Positions 17,279 to 26,811 of a DNA stretch of 64,000 nucleotides are shown here, piece by piece (position 1 is the first letter of the stretch; every line of letters begins with the position of its first letter). The translations under genes and the position numbers were made by a program. The notes under the pieces were generated by a model. The model did not search any database. It saw nothing but the letters and a program-made list of their open reading frames with translations, and had not been told where the DNA came from. Source of the DNA: Myxococcales bacterium (GTDB taxonomy: Bacteria > Myxococcota_A > Polyangia > Polyangiales > Polyangiaceae); NCBI GenBank assembly GCA_025359105.1, contig JANYHK010000068.1, forward strand, positions 1 to 64,000. The letters run 5' to 3'.

Positions 17279-19105
17279 TTAGCGCGCGCCCCGAACCGCC
17301 GCGCACATGGGCGGATCGGCGGGGCCGATGCGGACGAGGCTGTCGAGCCAGTCCTTGAGGATCGAGAAGCCGCCCTCGACGTGCCAGAAGAGATCGAGGA
17401 TCAAGGTCAGGCGCCCCTCGCACATCGGGACGAGCACGACGCGCGAGTAGACGTTCTCGCCGAAGCGAAGAACGCGCATCTGCCCCGTCGTCCACGAGAC
17501 CTTCATCGGCGCGCGGCCGATGTCGTAGACAGGCATGCCCGCGAACGTGCTCGTGTGGCGCAGCGAGTCGACCCACGACTGCGTCTCGCTTTCGAGGAGC
17601 GCGTCGCTCGGCGGAGCCCACGCGAAGCGCATCCCGATCGCCGCGCCGCGCCGCTCCACGAGGAGCTCGAGCCCCCAGCCGCGCAAGTCGGCGCGCTTGG
17701 GCAGCGGGACCGGCGTGAACGACGAGACGTCGGCCTGCAGCCCGAGGAACGTGTTGCGGTAGCGCCCGCCTTCGACGCGCCCCTGGCCCTCGTAGTCGAC
17801 GTCGCTGTACGTCGGCGGCGCAAGGACCACGTCACCCAGCGGCGGCGTCGCGGCCGGCGCGGTGCCCACGCCCGCGAGGAGCTTCGTCGCGAGCGGCGTG
17901 GCGGCGGCCTCTTCGAGCCCCTGCACGTAGCTCACGCGGGAGCCCTGCCGCACGACCGTGAACGGTTTGGGTGCCTGGGCGCACGCGCGACGCGCCTCCA
18001 GCGCCGAAGCGAAGCGCGCCGCGGCCGCGTCGTCGTCCCACGCCGTGCTCCAAAAGAGGACGCGGCGTCCATCCTTGGCATCGGCGAGCGTGTAGGCGTC
18101 GCCGCCCCAACCGCTCGACGCTTCGTTTGCGGCGTCGACCTTGATGCACTGCGCGAGGAAGTTGCTCGTCAGAAACTCGCCCATCCGGCCGCGGGCGAGC
18201 CCGCGCATACCCGCCGGGAGGTCCGGCCAGAGGACGACGATCGGAAGCTCGCCGGCCAGGTACTTCTCGACGTGGATCACCTGTTCGGTCGTCACCGGCG
18301 GATGGGCCAGCGCCGCGTCGACGAGCGGCCACCCGCCGGTCCGGTACAGCTGCGCGACGAGAACCGCGCCCTGGATGTACGGCCACGCGAAGAGCGCCCG
18401 CACGCTGGGGGCCGCCTTCACCGGGAGGCCGCCGCCCGTCGCGCGCGCGAGCTCCTCGTCGCTGAGGGTCGCGAGCCGCCTGGCGACGCGGGCGATGGCG
18501 TGCGCGTCGGTCTCACCGCGGTGCCGCGCCTCGTAGGCCGCGGAGGTGACGGTCGCGTCCCCCTCGAACATGGCGCGCCCGGCGAGTCGGCCGTCCTGGT
18601 CCCGGTCGCACGTGCTGCGGAGCCCCACGCGCGCGTCTTGCAGTGCGTGCTCGATCTCGTGGGGGATGGTGAACGCGTTCTGCTCGCGATCGCCCCGGGC
18701 CACCTGGCGGACGACGAGGTGCTTGGTATCCGGATCGTAGAAGCCGGAGACCCCGGCGTTCAGCAAATTGGTGGCGGAGCGCTCGGCCTCGCCCTCGGTC
18801 GCGGTCAGCCCGAACGCCGTCCAGGTCGCGCCGGCGCCGGCGCGCCCCCGCGGTCCGTCGCCGCACACGTCCTGCGCGTGGAGCCGGCGGAGGAACGCAG
18901 CGTCGTCGAGCCGCTCGGCGACGATGCGCCCGGCAGGCGCCCCACCCCTCATCGCTCCGACGTAGGCGGCGATCGCGTCGACGTCGCCGGAGGGGACGCG
19001 CGCGGCGTAGAGAGCTGGAGTCGGCCCGCCCGCGCAGGCGGCGATGGCGAGCGCGGCCAGTGTGGCGAAAAGGTACGGGAAAGCCCGCGGTGACAGGAGC
19101 CGCAT
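17279..19105 (-). CDS. Putative HExxH metallopeptidase lipoprotein
   Basis: Lipobox AIAACAG gives an envelope lipoprotein. Residues of about 125-185 contain a gluzincin-like site: GVSGFYDPDTKHLVVR, then PHEIEHALQD (HExxH) and about 35 residues later AMFEGDAT, where Glu would be the third zinc ligand. Family knowledge supports a zinc protease with this arrangement (a group of secreted bacterial metallopeptidases of unknown substrate). The C-terminal 250 residues are beta-rich and unrecognised. Diverges from the MCE protein gene with 35 bp between starts, so promoters must overlap. Confidence 0.7.
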   Translation of the reverse strand: MRLLSPRAFPYLFATLAALAIAACAGGPTPALYAARVPSGDVDAIAAYVGAMRGGAPAGRIVAERLDDAAFLRRLHAQDVCGDGPRGRAGAGATWTAFGLTATEGEAERSATNLLNAGVSGFYDPDTKHLVVRQVARGDREQNAFTIPHEIEHALQDARVGLRSTCDRDQDGRLAGRAMFEGDATVTSAAYEARHRGETDAHAIARVARRLATLSDEELARATGGGLPVKAAPSVRALFAWPYIQGAVLVAQLYRTGGWPLVDAALAHPPVTTEQVIHVEKYLAGELPIVVLWPDLPAGMRGLARGRMGEFLTSNFLAQCIKVDAANEASSGWGGDAYTLADAKDGRRVLFWSTAWDDDAAAARFASALEARRACAQAPKPFTVVRQGSRVSYVQGLEEAAATPLATKLLAGVGTAPAATPPLGDVVLAPPTYSDVDYEGQGRVEGGRYRNTFLGLQADVSSFTPVPLPKRADLRGWGLELLVERRGAAIGMRFAWAPPSDALLESETQSWVDSLRHTSTFAGMPVYDIGRAPMKVSWTTGQMRVLRFGENVYSRVVLVPMCEGRLTLILDLFWHVEGGFSILKDWLDSLVRIGPADPPMCAAVRGAR

Positions 19106-19140
19106 ACCCCCACGAATATCTGCTACCGTATGCGCGCGCG

Positions 19141-20619
19141 ATGGCGAAGGTGACCCAGGCGGCCAAGGTAGGCCTGTTCCTCGTGGGCACGGCGGTGGCC
19201 GGGTTCGTCATCTTCCGCACCGTGAGCAAAGAGGTCGGCGGCGGCGGCGGCTACGTGGTGCACGCGTACATCAAGGACGCGACGGGCATCGCCAACCACT
19301 CGCGCGTCGCCATCGCCGGCATCCCGGTGGGGTCGATCGAGAAGATCTCGCTCGACAACGGGCGGGCGCGCGTCGACGTCCGCGTCGCCAAGGACACCGT
19401 CCTCTTCTCGAACGCGCGCCTCGGCGTGAAGAGCGCGTCGCTCCTCGGCGAGAACATCGTCGTCCTCACGGCCGGCACCGACGAGCCGAAGAAGAAGGAT
19501 GGCGACGAGATCGAGACGATGGCGGAGGCCCGCAGCGTCGAGGACCTGAAGGAGCAGGTCGGCAAGATCGCCGATCTCATCCGCGCGGTCGCCGAGCAGC
19601 TCGCGGCGTCGGTCGGCACCGACAAGGGCGGCTCCAACATGCGGGCCATCCTGGAGAACCTGGCCCAGGCGACCGAAGCGATCAACATGACGGTGCGCGA
19701 GAACCGCACCTACATCAACGAGACGCTCAAGAACGTCAACACGATCACGGCGCACAGCCAGCCGCAGATCGACAAAATTCTCGAGAACATGCGCGTCATC
19801 ACCGAGGAGGTTCGCCTCCTCGTCGCGCAAAACACCGGCGATCCGAAGTCGGGCGGCGGCGAGATCCGCGACACCGTCTCGCGCTTGAACCACGCGTCCA
19901 AGAGCCTCGAGAGCGCGCTCGAGCACATCGACCACGTCGCCGACCGCGTGGACAAGGGCGAAGGGACGCTCGGGCGCCTCAGCAAGGACGAGACCCTCAT
20001 CAACGAGGTGCAGGGCGTCGCCGAGGGCGTGAACGACTACGTCGGGAACATCTCCCGCCTGCAGACGATCGTAGGTCTCCGCAGCGACTACAACTTCCTC
20101 GCGAACACGGTGAAGAGCTACGTCGAGGTGCGCCTCCAGCCGCGCGAGGACAAGTACTATCTCATCGAGCTCGTCAACGATCCGCGCGGCAAGACGAGCT
20201 TCACCCAGACCGACACCGACACGACCGATCCGCGCGCGCCCGCCCACTACCGCACCGTGACGACGACGACGACGGACGCGTTCCGCTTCTCGCTCATGTT
20301 CGCGCGGCGCCTCGGTCCCTTCACCGGCCGGTTCGGGATCAAGGAGTCGACGGGTGGCCTCGGGCTCGACATGCACCTCTTGCAGAACCGGTTCGAGGTC
20401 TCGAACGATCTCTTCGGCTTCGGCGAGGAGCTCCAGCCGCGCTTCCGCGTGTGGGTCGGCTACGAGTTCATCCACCGACTGTGGCTACTCGGCGGCGTCG
20501 ACCACCTCTTCCTGCCCAATCGCCGCGACTATTTCCTCGGCCTGCAGCTGCGCTTCACCGACGACGACCTGAAGACCATCCTGCCGTTCAGCGGCTCGGC
20601 TGGTGCCGTGACGAAGTAG
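19141..20619 (+). CDS. MCE-domain (MlaD-like) lipid-transport protein
   Basis: An N-terminal anchor helix (about 8-25) is followed by the MCE domain at about residues 35-120 (GIANHSRVAIAGIPVGSIEKI, then LFSNARLGVKSASLLGENIV). A long coiled-coil-like helical region (about 135-310) and a beta-rich C-terminus follow, with several outward strands near the end as in outer-membrane contact regions. MCE proteins form rings or tubes that shuttle phospholipids between membranes. No MlaE permease or MlaF ATPase adjoins. ATG 19141 preferred over upstream frames, which run into the divergent gene. Ends one base before the convergent kinase ends. Confidence 0.85.
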   Translation: MAKVTQAAKVGLFLVGTAVAGFVIFRTVSKEVGGGGGYVVHAYIKDATGIANHSRVAIAGIPVGSIEKISLDNGRARVDVRVAKDTVLFSNARLGVKSASLLGENIVVLTAGTDEPKKKDGDEIETMAEARSVEDLKEQVGKIADLIRAVAEQLAASVGTDKGGSNMRAILENLAQATEAINMTVRENRTYINETLKNVNTITAHSQPQIDKILENMRVITEEVRLLVAQNTGDPKSGGGEIRDTVSRLNHASKSLESALEHIDHVADRVDKGEGTLGRLSKDETLINEVQGVAEGVNDYVGNISRLQTIVGLRSDYNFLANTVKSYVEVRLQPREDKYYLIELVNDPRGKTSFTQTDTDTTDPRAPAHYRTVTTTTTDAFRFSLMFARRLGPFTGRFGIKESTGGLGLDMHLLQNRFEVSNDLFGFGEELQPRFRVWVGYEFIHRLWLLGGVDHLFLPNRRDYFLGLQLRFTDDDLKTILPFSGSAGAVTK

Positions 20620-22728
20620 TCACGTCCAGCTGACGGCGCCCGCTGCGAGCAGGATCTCGATGGCCCGCAGCGCGTCGCCGGCCGTCGAGGCGCCCGTCCG
20701 TGTGGCCGCCTTCAGCACCTCGCGCAGCGGCTTCGGCGACGTCACGATCGACAGGAGGCGCTGCACTGGCGGCGGCCACGTCATGTCGCCGAGCGTCGGC
20801 TTGCTCGGCGCGAGCACCTCGTCGAGGCGATTGCGGTAGCGGTCGAGGGGGCTCTCCGACGGCATCGCCGACTCGAGGCCGGCGAGCATCAGCGTGGGGA
20901 GGTCCAGCTCGAGGGGGAACTCGACGTGCTTCGCCGAGCCGCCGCGGTAGAAGGTGAGCGTCCCGCCGCGCCAGAGGAAGAGGTCTGCTACGCGATCGCG
21001 CCCCTGATCACGGATCGCCCGGAAGATGTCCACGGAGCCGACGAGCCCGAGCGAGATGAGCGTGTCGCCCATGCGCCCGTTGTGGCGCGGCAACACGGCG
21101 AGCGCGAGATCGAGCTCCTCGCGCGCGAGCTTGCCGCGGCGGACGAGGTATTCGCCGAGCAGCTCCGTGGCGTCGCTCGACGCGACGTGGTTCAGCTTTC
21201 CCTCGATGAAGTAGAGCTCCTTGCGCGCGCCCCCACCGGCCTCGCCCGCGGGGCGTTCGGCGAAGAGGACGCCGGTGAGGTGCCCGCCCAGAACCTGGAG
21301 GAGCGACGAGAGCAGCGACGCTGGGGTGAGATCCAGCGTGAAATCGGGCTTGCCGGGGCCTGCGAGCTTGTTCGTCGTTGCCGAGGCGGGCGGCAGGAAG
21401 CGGGCGAGCTCGTCGATCTCCTCGAGGCGAACCATGCCGCGTCCCATGAAGTCGACCTTGTCACCGGGCCCGATCTGTCCGGTCACGCACGCCTCGATGA
21501 GGCGGGCGAACGTCCACGGTCCGTGTCGCGTACCGACCGAGGTCTCGACGAAGGACGGGAGCTGCCCGTACTCGCCCGTCTTGCGGCCGAACGGGGAGTC
21601 GTCGTCCTCGACGTCTTCGAGGTCGCTGTCGTCGCCGAGGTCGAGCACGAGCTCCTCGGTCGCGCGGGGGGGCGCCGGCGCGGTCTTCTTCTCTTCGGCG
21701 CCGTCGGCCGCGTCGGTCTCGGCGGCGGCGGCCCGGATCGCGCGGATGCTCTCGCGCACGGCCGCCATCGCGTCCGTCGAGGGGTTGGAGATGACCCACG
21801 CGACGCGCGCGGCGAGCTCGGCGCGCGCGGTCACGTCGTCGGGCTCGAAGCGCTCGAGTGCGGCCGCCAGACCCGTCGCCGTCTGGTAGCGCTGGCCCGG
21901 CTCGCGCGCGAGCGCCTTCTCGAGCACCTCGAAGAGGCCGGGCGGGAGCCCGCCGCGGATCTCCGTCAGCGCATCGATGCGGCAGTCGCGGATCGCGAGG
22001 AGCACGGCGAGCTGGCCGCTGCCCGGGAAGAGCGGCTTGCCGAGGAGCGCCTCGGCGAGCACCGTCGCGAGGCTGAAGAGGTCGGCCCGGTGGTCGAACG
22101 CCTCCCCCGCGACCTGCTCGGGCGCCAGGTAACCGAACTTCCCCTTCAGGACCGCGCTCTGTTCGCTGCGCAACGTCGAGCGTGTCGTGGACCGCGCGAT
22201 GCCGAAGTCGCCGAGCTTCACGTGCCCTTCGCGCGACAGGTACAGGTTCGACGGGGTGACGTCGCGGTGGATGATCCCCATCGGCACGCCGCTCTTGTCG
22301 AGCGCGCCATGGACGCTCTCGAGCCCCCGCAGGACCTCGCACATGATGAAGACGCAGAGCCGGACGGGCAGCGTCTGCCCCTCTTGCTTGGTCCGTCGCA
22401 GGAGACGGTAGAGGTCGCACCCGTCGACGTACTCCATGGCGAGGTAGGGCTCGCCGTCCTCGGTGGTGCCCGCGCCGAAGACCGTCACCACGTTCTCGTG
22501 CTCGACGGCCTGGTGCAGATGAGCTTCGCGCTCGAACATCGTCCGCCCCTCCGCCTCGATCGCGAAGTTCGGAAGCAGGCGCTTGACGACGAGGCGCTGG
22601 GGCTCTGCCCGTGGATCCGTCGGGTGGGCGAGGTAGACTTCTGCCGTACCCCCTACGGCGATGCGCGTATCGAGCACATACGGCCCGAACCGAATGCCGC
22701 TGCTCATGCCGCGGGGGGGATCCTTCAT
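20620..22728 (-). CDS. Ser/Thr protein kinase with GYF-like and DUF4388 C-terminal domains
   Basis: Kinase domain at about residues 10-285: VVKRLLP Lys, HRDVTPSNLYL catalytic loop, DFGIARS metal loop, LAPEQ activation-end. A low-complexity acidic linker (about 370-420) leads to a short GYF/tilted module (GPWTFARLIEACVTGQIG) and then a DUF4388/PATAN-like region (from FTLDLTPASLLSSLLQVLGG to about 640), plus a helical tail. There is no membrane helix. Starts at ATG 22728 or 22707; neither has a strong Shine-Dalgarno. Diverges from the cytochrome gene (55 bp). Confidence 0.88.
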   Translation of the reverse strand: MKDPPRGMSSGIRFGPYVLDTRIAVGGTAEVYLAHPTDPRAEPQRLVVKRLLPNFAIEAEGRTMFEREAHLHQAVEHENVVTVFGAGTTEDGEPYLAMEYVDGCDLYRLLRRTKQEGQTLPVRLCVFIMCEVLRGLESVHGALDKSGVPMGIIHRDVTPSNLYLSREGHVKLGDFGIARSTTRSTLRSEQSAVLKGKFGYLAPEQVAGEAFDHRADLFSLATVLAEALLGKPLFPGSGQLAVLLAIRDCRIDALTEIRGGLPPGLFEVLEKALAREPGQRYQTATGLAAALERFEPDDVTARAELAARVAWVISNPSTDAMAAVRESIRAIRAAAAETDAADGAEEKKTAPAPPRATEELVLDLGDDSDLEDVEDDDSPFGRKTGEYGQLPSFVETSVGTRHGPWTFARLIEACVTGQIGPGDKVDFMGRGMVRLEEIDELARFLPPASATTNKLAGPGKPDFTLDLTPASLLSSLLQVLGGHLTGVLFAERPAGEAGGGARKELYFIEGKLNHVASSDATELLGEYLVRRGKLAREELDLALAVLPRHNGRMGDTLISLGLVGSVDIFRAIRDQGRDRVADLFLWRGGTLTFYRGGSAKHVEFPLELDLPTLMLAGLESAMPSESPLDRYRNRLDEVLAPSKPTLGDMTWPPPVQRLLSIVTSPKPLREVLKAATRTGASTAGDALRAIEILLAAGAVSWT

Positions 22729-22783
22729 GTACGCCAAGAGTATCGGACGAACGCTCCCTGACAAATGCAGTAGATAGGACTTC

Positions 22784-24382
22784 ATGATGCCGCTCTTCTC
22801 GCGCATCCTTTTTGTGACCGCCCTCGGCCTGTGCGGGGGCGCGGCGTCTTGCAGCGGTTGCCACACCGCCTCGACCGCCAAAGGCCCGCTCGTCGCCGGC
22901 CCCCCGACGGTTCGACTGTATTTCGTCAGCGATCTGGCCGGCGCCATCGAGCCGTGCGGTTGCTCGAAAGACCAGCTCGGAGGCCTCGATCACGCCGGAG
23001 CGTGGATCGCGCAGGAGCGGGCCAAGGCTCCTGCGTCCGCGCTCGTCACGGCGGGGCCGCTTTTTTTCATGGATCCGACGCTCAAGCCCGAGAAAGTCGG
23101 CCAGGACACGCAGAAGGCCGAGACCCTCGCCGCGGTGCTGAAGCAGCTCGATTTCGCGGCGTTCGCGCCGGCCAAGAACGAGTGGGCCGCGGGGCCCGAG
23201 GAGCTCGGCAAGCTCAAGGACGCGAGCGGAGCGGCGATGCTCTTCGGCAACGCGCAGGTGCCCGGCGCCGTCCCGTTCGTCGTCCGCGAGCTGGGGGGCG
23301 TGAAGGTCGCCTTTCTCGGCGTCGCCAACCCGGACGTCGCCGGCGTCGTCGCCACCCCGGCAGCCGACGCAATCAAGGCGGCGGCCCAGGCGGCGAAGGG
23401 GCAGGGGGCGAAGATCCTGATCGCCCTCGCGTCGGTCGGACGCGGCGAGGCGAAGCGGATCGCCGACGTGGTGCCGGAGCTCACGGCCATCCTCGTCGGT
23501 TCGACGGGCGGCAGCGGCGACTCGAACACGCAGGCCCCGCCGCCCGAGCGCGTCGGCACCGTGCTCATCGCCGAGACCGGCAACCACCTGCAGACGGTGG
23601 CGGTGCTCGATCTGTACGTCCGCGACGGGAGCGGCACGTTCGCCGACGCGACCGGCCTCGAGCTCGGCCGCAAGCGCCAGGAGCTGCAGGGCCGCGCCGA
23701 CGATCTGCACGTCAAGATCGCCAACTGGGAGAAGGAGAACAAGGTCGCCAAGGCCGACCTCGACGCCCGCCGCGCCGATCTCGCCAGGCTCGAGGCCGAG
23801 AAGGCCGAGCTCGACGTCGCCAAGCCCCCCGAGACCGGCAGCTACTTCCGCTACACGGTGAAGGAGATCCGCGACTCGCTCGGCAAGGACGCCAAGCTCG
23901 AGGAGCAGCTGCGCGCTTACTACAAGCGCGTCAACGAGGCGAACAAGGTCGCCTTTGCCGACCGCAAGCCGCGCCCCCACGACGGGAAGGAGCCGGTCTA
24001 CATCGGCGTCAACTCGTGCGCGACGTGCCACGACGAGGCGAAGGACGTCTGGGACAAGACCAAGCACGCGAAGGCTTACGAGACCCTGTCGACGCAGTTC
24101 AAGGAGTTCAACCTGGACTGCGTCAGCTGCCACGTGACGGGCTACGACATGCCCGGCGGCAGCACGGTCACGCACGTCGACCGCCTCAAGGATGTGCAGT
24201 GCGAGCAGTGCCACGGTCCCGGCTCGCGGCACGCGATGTCACCGGACAAGGTGAAGATCCCGGTGCCGAAGCCGAAGCCGGACATGTGCTTGTCCTGCCA
24301 CCACTCGCCGCACGTCGAGGGCTTCGATCCGAAGGTGAAGATGGAGGAGATCCTCGGGCCGGGGCACGGGAAGAAGAAGTAG
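22784..24382 (+). CDS. Metallophosphatase-like domain fused to tetraheme c-type cytochrome
   Basis: A signal peptide precedes a Cys near residue 23 (SCSGCH, itself a CxxCH string). The N-terminal ~250 residues resemble the calcineurin-like 5'-nucleotidase family (YFVSDLAGAIEPCGCSKDQL, then LFGNAQVPG and VAFLGVANPD). A charged coiled-coil (about 300-350) links to a heme-binding end with four CxxCH sites: CATCH, CVSCH, CEQCH, CLSCH, and extra histidines as axial ligands. It is probably a periplasmic electron carrier. The phosphatase-like domain's usual acidic metal ligands look incomplete, so activity is uncertain. Confidence 0.85.
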   Translation: MMPLFSRILFVTALGLCGGAASCSGCHTASTAKGPLVAGPPTVRLYFVSDLAGAIEPCGCSKDQLGGLDHAGAWIAQERAKAPASALVTAGPLFFMDPTLKPEKVGQDTQKAETLAAVLKQLDFAAFAPAKNEWAAGPEELGKLKDASGAAMLFGNAQVPGAVPFVVRELGGVKVAFLGVANPDVAGVVATPAADAIKAAAQAAKGQGAKILIALASVGRGEAKRIADVVPELTAILVGSTGGSGDSNTQAPPPERVGTVLIAETGNHLQTVAVLDLYVRDGSGTFADATGLELGRKRQELQGRADDLHVKIANWEKENKVAKADLDARRADLARLEAEKAELDVAKPPETGSYFRYTVKEIRDSLGKDAKLEEQLRAYYKRVNEANKVAFADRKPRPHDGKEPVYIGVNSCATCHDEAKDVWDKTKHAKAYETLSTQFKEFNLDCVSCHVTGYDMPGGSTVTHVDRLKDVQCEQCHGPGSRHAMSPDKVKIPVPKPKPDMCLSCHHSPHVEGFDPKVKMEEILGPGHGKKK

Positions 24383-24394
24383 CCGCGGCGGCCC

Positions 24395-25351
24395 TCAGAA
24401 CGCGTTCGACACGATCCACGATGGCGCGCCAAGCAGCGTCCCCGCGTGCGCGCCGGTGTCGTCCGCGGTCGTTCCTCCGGCGCCCTCGTCGAAGCGCCAG
24501 TAACCGACGAGGTTCGCCCGCTGCGGGTGCGAGGGCGCGATCGTGGTGCTCGAATCGGCGGCGATCTGCGCGGCGGTGCGCGCGACGTTCCACACGCGCA
24601 CCTCGTCGAGCGCGCCGGAGAAGAAGCTCGCCGGGCTCGTGCCGTCGGACGCCGTGCGCGCTGCGATGCGCAGCGCCTGCGTGCCGCCGTGCGTGAACGC
24701 TTGGTTCGCGGTCAGCGTGGCAACCTGCCCGCCGCCGACCACGAGCGCAAAGGCCGCGCCGCTCTTGGTCACGGCGATGTGCGTCCACAGCCCGGCGGTG
24801 ACCGCCTGGGGAGAGGTGAGCTGGTAGGCGGACGTGTACAGCCCGTGATCGTTGCCGGTCGCGTCGCTCATCATGAAAAAAACGTGCCCGTTGGGCAGCA
24901 AGCCAAAGCGAAACTGGCTCGCTCCCTGACCCGAGCGATCCTTGCCGACGAGGAGCTGCTCGGCGGGGAACGCGGCCGGGCGGGCCCACGCTTCCACGGT
25001 GAAGTCCGTCGGAATCGCGAGCGCGCCGACGTCGACGTACTGGCTCGTCCCGTTGAAGAGGAGCGCGTTCGTTGCGTGCACGACGCCGGTGTCGGGCGCG
25101 CCGCTGTCGGCGTCGGCGCGGGAGTCGGTCGCGGCATCGGAGCCAGGCCCGGAGTCGGAGCGCGCGTCGAAACCGGCGTCGGAGCCGGAGCCGGAGTCGG
25201 AACCGGAGTCGGAGTCGGAACCGGAGTCGGCGGGTGCGGTGGAGTCGGTGCCGGCGTCGGAGATGGCGTCCCCGGTCAGCGCGCCGTCGACGGTGAGGCC
25301 GCACGCCGCCACGGCGAGGCACGAGGAGGCCATGGCGAGCCGGCGACGCAT
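24395..25351 (-). CDS. LamG/concanavalin-like lectin-domain lipoprotein with Asp-Ser linker
   Basis: Lipobox AVAACGL anchors it. Residues of about 30-85 are an Asp/Ser/Gly low-complexity linker encoded by GC-rich hexamer repeats (around 25125-25255). The rest (about 90-318) is a LamG-like beta-sandwich, with FNGTSQYVDVG, FTVEAWARP, GLWTHIAVTKSG and LDEVRVWNVARTAAQI, signatures of the LamGL/laminin-G-like family that binds glycans or other proteins outside the cell. Ligand unknown. Confidence 0.8.
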   Translation of the reverse strand: MRRRLAMASSCLAVAACGLTVDGALTGDAISDAGTDSTAPADSGSDSDSGSDSGSGSDAGFDARSDSGPGSDAATDSRADADSGAPDTGVVHATNALLFNGTSQYVDVGALAIPTDFTVEAWARPAAFPAEQLLVGKDRSGQGASQFRFGLLPNGHVFFMMSDATGNDHGLYTSAYQLTSPQAVTAGLWTHIAVTKSGAAFALVVGGGQVATLTANQAFTHGGTQALRIAARTASDGTSPASFFSGALDEVRVWNVARTAAQIAADSSTTIAPSHPQRANLVGYWRFDEGAGGTTADDTGAHAGTLLGAPSWIVSNAF

Positions 25352-25394
25352 TCACTCAGCGTAACGCGATCGGCGGCCACGCGCCTGCGACGGC

Positions 25395-25805
25395 TCATTT
25401 CGTGACGCGCCGCGCCTCGGCGAGGAGATCCACCAGCGCGCGGAGGGCGTCGATCAGCGTGAGCACGCCGACCACCTTACCTTCCTCGACGACCACGACG
25501 GAGCTCTCCTTCTGCTCCAGAAAGTGCGTGACGACCTGGTACAGATCGGTGTCGGGTGTGACGACGTAGGGCTTGCGTGTCATCACCTCGCTGATGGGCA
25601 TCCGGTCGGGCTCGAGGCCGGCCAGCGCGGCGAGGAAACTGAGCTCCGGCAAGGCGACGATGCCGACGAGCGTCTCGCCGTCGACGACCGGCAGGTGGCG
25701 GATCTTGTGCTCCTGCATCAGCTTCTCGGCCGTCTTGAGCGGGAGATGGCGGTCGATCGTCAGCGGGGTCATCGTCATGTAGCGGCGGACGTGGAGATTT
25801 TGCAT
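25395..25805 (-). CDS. CBS-domain pair protein
   Basis: Two CBS motifs fill the 136 residues: YMTMTPLTIDRHLPLKTAEKL..IRHLPVVD..LVGIV and VMTRKPYVVTPDTDLYQVVTHFL..SSVVVVEE..VVGVLT. CBS pairs bind adenine nucleotides or other ligands as regulatory modules. The start at 25805 is fixed by a strong GAGGAG four bases upstream; the longer frame to 25847 lacks such a site. It lies downstream of the broken sirtuin gene on the same strand. Confidence 0.88.
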   Translation of the reverse strand: MQNLHVRRYMTMTPLTIDRHLPLKTAEKLMQEHKIRHLPVVDGETLVGIVALPELSFLAALAGLEPDRMPISEVMTRKPYVVTPDTDLYQVVTHFLEQKESSVVVVEEGKVVGVLTLIDALRALVDLLAEARRVTK

Positions 25806-25959
25806 GGGGCTCCTCACGCCTACGGAGAGCAAGCGGGACGCCAGCACGAAGCGCGCGAAATGACTCGCCCGAAGCGCACTGCAACGCGCGCAACCTGCGC
25901 TTCGCGCAACGGGTGCACCAAGGGCCGCGGACTCGCGTCCTTACCGTGGTTCGTCGACG

Positions 25960-26715
25960 TCAGGAGAGGAACCACGGACTCGGGACTCCAGCGAGGACCT
26001 CGCCGGCCTTGCCGAGCCGGCACTCGTCGAAGTCGCTCGCGTTGTCGGGGCGCTCGGGGCCGACGTAGATCGTTCGCGCGCCCGCTGCGCGCGCGGCACG
26101 GACGAAGCCGGCTGCCGGGTAGACCGCGCCGGAGCTGCCGACCGTCATGAACACCGCGCTCGCGGCGAGCGCCTAGCCGATCGTCGCGAGGTCGAACGGC
26201 ACCTCGCCGAACCACACGATGTGCGGGCGGATCCGCGCGCCGCATCGGCACCGAGGGATGGCACCCTCGCCGCGGTACTCGCCGGCATCCACGAACGGAG
26301 TCGTCTCGCACGCGTCGTCCTCGCACCGGCTCTTGAAGAGCTCACCGTGCATGTGCACGGCACGCTTCGAGCCCGCGCGCTCGTGCAGGGGGTCGACGTT
26401 CTGCGTGCACAAGAAGAGGCGTTCGCCGAGCGCCCGTTCGAGCGTGGCGAGCGCCTGGTGTGCCGGGTTGGGCGCGCATGTCTTGGCCTGCGCGCGGCGG
26501 TCCGAATAAAAGCGCCAGACCGTCGCCGCGTCCCTCCGCCAGCCTTCGGGCGACGCGACGTCCTCGACCCGGAACTGCTCCCAGAGACCGTTCGAATCGC
26601 GGAACGTTTGGATGCCGCTCTCGGCGCTGATCCCCGCTCCGGTGAGCACGAAGAGGCGCTGGCCCGGCCCGATCTCGAGGGGCTCGAATTCTGTGTAAGA
26701 TGCAACCTTGGTCAT
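25960..26715 (-). pseudogene. Sir2-family NAD-dependent protein deacylase interrupted by an in-frame TAG
   Basis: The frame from ATG 26715 carries every sirtuin hallmark: LTGAGISAESGIQTFR (NAD-binding), TQNVDPLHERAG, the catalytic His in HMHGEL, zinc cysteines (CEDDAC and CRCG) and IVWFGEVPF. After residue 180 an amber TAG (complement of CTA at 26173-26175) interrupts it; the same frame then continues with ALAASAVFMTVGSSGAVYPAAGF, which is the normal sirtuin C-terminal half ending at 25960. Only one base separates TAG from CAG, GAG or AAG, so it may be a recent nonsense mutation, a sequencing error, or read-through. The total of about 250 residues fits CobB-like sirtuins. Confidence 0.8.
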
Positions 26716-26811
26716 CGTCTTCGTGGCATTCTGACCACTCGTCGTCGGCGCTGGGACGAAAATGTGGAGCCAAGGGGAGGAAACGTCCGCCAAGGGCGTA
26801 CACGCAACCAA

